A stretch of 64,000 bases of DNA. It comes from Nymphaea colorata (taxonomy: Eukaryota; Streptophyta; Magnoliopsida; Nymphaeales; Nymphaeaceae). Shown piece by piece: positions 60,998 through 64,000 of the stretch. The number at the start of each line of letters is the position of its first letter. Positions within the stretch are counted from its first letter, which is position 1. Location of the stretch: positions 24,880,131 through 24,944,130 of the forward strand of contig NC_045140.1 in assembly GCF_008831285.2 (NCBI RefSeq), written 5' to 3'. Under the pieces are notes generated by a model that saw only the letters and a program-made list of their open reading frames with translations, had not been told where the DNA came from and made no database searches. The translations under genes and the position numbers were made by a program.

Positions 60998-63900
60998 ACA
61001 AAACGATCTTCTGCTTTAGAATCCAAATGATGCTCTGGAGTTTTGAATTTCTGTATAAAAGCTTTACTTTCATTTAAGGGTAACGAGTAACATATTTAAA
61101 AATAAAAAGATAATATTTCATTTAGAGAAGAGTTATGGAATAGAGAAAACAAATAACCCTAGGTGGTGTTATTTTGGAAACTTCATATAATTTCAGGTAA
61201 GCTTAAAAATGGAAACATCGTGGAAGAGTTTTACTAATGATGATGTTTCCTCGTCTAACAATCTAATATCTTGTTTTCCTATACATAGTGGCTTAACAAA
61301 TTCATTTTACCAGTTGGTTGACTTAAAAGGTCAAACGCAGGAAGAAGTTTCACTTTCTTATTAAACATTGCGACGAGTTGAGCACCAAGAGAGCTCACGA
61401 AAATGGCGGAAAGCTGAAAATAATTTCCTCTTCGTTTAGTTAAAACTTGCAGAACTTGTACAAAATGTATACAACCGAATAACAACGACTGCAAGAATCA
61501 CTATGACATGTAACTACAACCATTATTGCACAGAATACAACGGGTAAGGATCTTCTTTAAGGATCTTCTTTCCATTCTATCAACGAGAGACTCCATGCCC
61601 GAGGAGATCTCACCCGAACATGGAAATTGGAAACCATCTAATCTACCAACGACCATAGCACCATGCAAAAGAACGTCCAATCTATCAACGCCTCTCCAGC
61701 CCTTTTTTTTTTTTTTCGTGTGGCACTAAATATATATTAACAAATTTTTAATTATATTTTCTTTAAAAAATATATATAATATACATTGTAAATTTTTTAT
61801 TAAAAATGAATCTGGTCGGGCTTGGCCCGATACACACCACTAATAATCGTTGCGTCCTTGTTATTAACAATATAAGAAGTAAGATATTAGCTCCAATCAG
61901 CAACCAGCCGCCCAATAACCTCTTATCCACCACACTGGCACCTTTCAGACTACATAGAAAGTTTAAAGCCTTGGTCACCCTCACTTATAAATGTTTAACT
62001 AAAAAATTCTTATTATATTTTATTTCAATTACTTTAATGCTTCTTGTCTTTTATTTGAGTGCCTCTTAAATTTTTCTTTAGTCCCAATTATATTCAATTC
62101 CCTTAAAAATTGAAAAAAATGACCAACGGTCGATGTAAAAGTTAAATATTTATATAGGTATGCTGTATTTTTTTTTTTCTTAGAAGAGAGTAAAATTAAA
62201 CGCATATAATAAATTTAAACTCATATAATAATTCTCAGTTTCTTTACCTTTGATAAAAAAAAATTGAGCATACGTTTGCTTTAAATTTAAATTTCACTTT
62301 TCAACTTTTTTTTTTTTGAAAATCTTTATTTGAACTTAGTATTTTTGGCAATATACACTAAAGTTTAAAGTGGTTAAATAATTAGTATCTCTAGCCTAAA
62401 AGAAGCATTTAAATTCTCCTGCAACGACATTATTGGCACGAATGAATCCCACAACTTTTTAACAAATTAAGAAAATATCAACACGACAAGACTAAAAAAA
62501 TAATAAAATTTCTACATTAGACTTCATAAACTGTGGCATTCACATTTCATATTTTTTATTCGTGTATGACATTATGAATTTAAGAAAATTAATTAATTTG
62601 TTAATGACTAAGCAAGTTTGGAAACTTGCGCTGCTTTAGACGAAATTTCTAGTTGCCGTTGCTTTGGTGCTAAGCCTGGGCGCACTAATGCAAAGTTGGG
62701 TCACCACAAATGAATGATGCTCACAAACAGAAGACAACCACAATGATTGGGTGACGTTGCTTCTTCTATCCGAAAATCAGTATGATATGATGCAAAATAG
62801 ACAGTGCTTTATCATTGACGAGAGATTTTTATATGAAACTTATGAACAGGGTATGAAGAAGGGGAATGAGAAGGCAACATCAACTTGCAGTAGATAGTGA
62901 GTATTTATTGAGTTACATAATTGGCTCTTAGATTATAGCACCCTCAATGTAATGCATTGGAAGACCCAATAACTTAGAAATTCCTTATCACGTCGTTTAG
63001 GGGATGTTCGGCAGTAAGGATAATGAGTGAGTGTCTGATGAATCTGCCCCAAATGTTAGAGACTATATTCATGAAATGTTAAAACTAGTGCTCCACAGAT
63101 TTGCTTTAAAATTTAAAACAGATTATATAGACGTTTGACCAAGAATATGCAATAAAAATATTTCAAATTATTGATTCATTGCAACTGATGGCCCAGAACT
63201 AATACAAGTTAGAGTTTTTTATCTAATCCATTTATTTCAATACTTCCACGAGGGTTGTTAGCATTTATTAAATTTGTTTATATTTAATAAGGAAACTATT
63301 AAATCAAATGAAAAAGACGATGTGCCTGGGTGGCAGTGGTGTGAAAACTTGTTTACTTATATTTGGGACCTTTGGGGTAAGTAGGGTTTTTCACTACTTG
63401 GTAAAAGGCCAAAGCCCCCACCCAACCTTTCATTCCCCCTTAAAGTATAAAGTCTGTTTTTGATACCTCGAGGTGCCACCCTTACGATGCTTCAACTTAC
63501 AAGCTAGTGGTCCCTTTTCGCATCATAGAGAGTTGATGCCCTTGGAATTCAAAATGAAAACTGGCCACCTACCAGCCCCATCTGTTGCACCAACCCCCTC
63601 GGGAACCTTAGCTCCATGAAAACATACTGCTTCTGAAACACTGGAAACCTTGGCTCCATGGAAATATGCTGCCGCTGAAACATGGAACCATTGTAATGCT
63701 AAATCAAAATACTATGTACGAGTAGTCTGAATTGAAATAATTCTAGAATGGCAAACAAGTATAGCCTCTTACTCACTAGGAACATGTAAATCCATTTAAA
63801 ATAAAAAAAAATATGCATGTTCAATGGAACTGTTGTTTCTATCGGAAATCATTAGTTAACGGAACAAGTAAAAATAAATGGATAGGGCTTTGTGTTTATC

Positions 63901-64000
63901 TCAGGTTAATAAATTTTTCTCAATTGGATCGGATTATGTCTTGTCTGGATAATACATATTCTAGCTGACTAAGCCTAATCCTTCTTGTTTTGTCTTGAAG
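60998..64000. other. Right-hand intergenic region
   Basis: AT-rich sequence with poly-T runs (about 61700-61715, 62168-62180, 62305-62318), a short tandem AAGGATCTTCTTT copy near 61546-61571 and the 63603 duplication. No gene was recognised up to the window edge. Confidence 0.5.
63603..63682. repeat. Imperfect tandem duplication, unit about 41 bp
   Basis: Two copies of a unit starting GAACCTTAGCTCCATGAAAA / GAAACCTTGGCTCCATGGAA, diverged by several substitutions. No coding function seen. Confidence 0.75.

Overview
The window is nuclear DNA of a flowering plant. Evidence: genes interrupted by GT-AG introns of a few hundred bases to 2.4 kb, plant-specific protein families (AINTEGUMENTA-type double AP2, subfamily XII bHLH, chloroplast DUF3054, SKIP22-type F-box), AT-rich intergenic DNA, and many CT/GA and TA microsatellites with small non-autonomous DNA transposons. 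Nothing bacterial, organellar or viral was seen. Codon use is not GC3-rich as in many grass genes, but the species cannot be fixed from the sequence.

Five protein-coding genes are supported, and all five lie on the minus strand: (1) a bHLH transcription factor, 7 coding exons, 4098-6134; (2) an intronless F-box protein with ubiquitin-like and PI31-like domains (SKIP22 type), 17320-18984; (3) an AINTEGUMENTA (ANT) orthologue, 9 coding exons including a 9-base micro-exon, 30389-33862; (4) a chloroplast-targeted DUF3054 membrane protein, 5 coding exons ending in a 30-base exon, 50488-55065; (5) an hnRNP A/B-like protein with two RRMs and a glycine-rich tail, 2 coding exons, 59091-60540. For every spliced gene I rebuilt exon borders by hand; the coding lengths are multiples of three, reading frames are open and splice sites are canonical. 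The genes belong to unrelated pathways (growth control, protein turnover, plastid membrane, RNA binding) and look like ordinary neighbours, not a functional cluster.

The large spaces between genes (about 4, 10.6, 11.4, 16.6, 4 and 3.5 kb) hold decayed mobile DNA: two hAT-like MITEs with exact 8-bp target duplications (21079-21592 and 22160-22394), several ends of a second hAT-like family beginning TAGGGATGTCAAT, a degenerate L1-type LINE 3' end (37680-38290), PIF/Harbinger- or Tourist-like inverted-repeat elements (near 1115, 35371 and a 49-bp foldback at 52421), possible tRNA-derived SINE remnants, and numerous simple repeats. No tRNA, rRNA, CRISPR or clear miRNA gene was found. I did not find a convincing previously undescribed system; the most notable points are the micro-exon and tiny terminal exon gene structures, and the very small palindromic elements.
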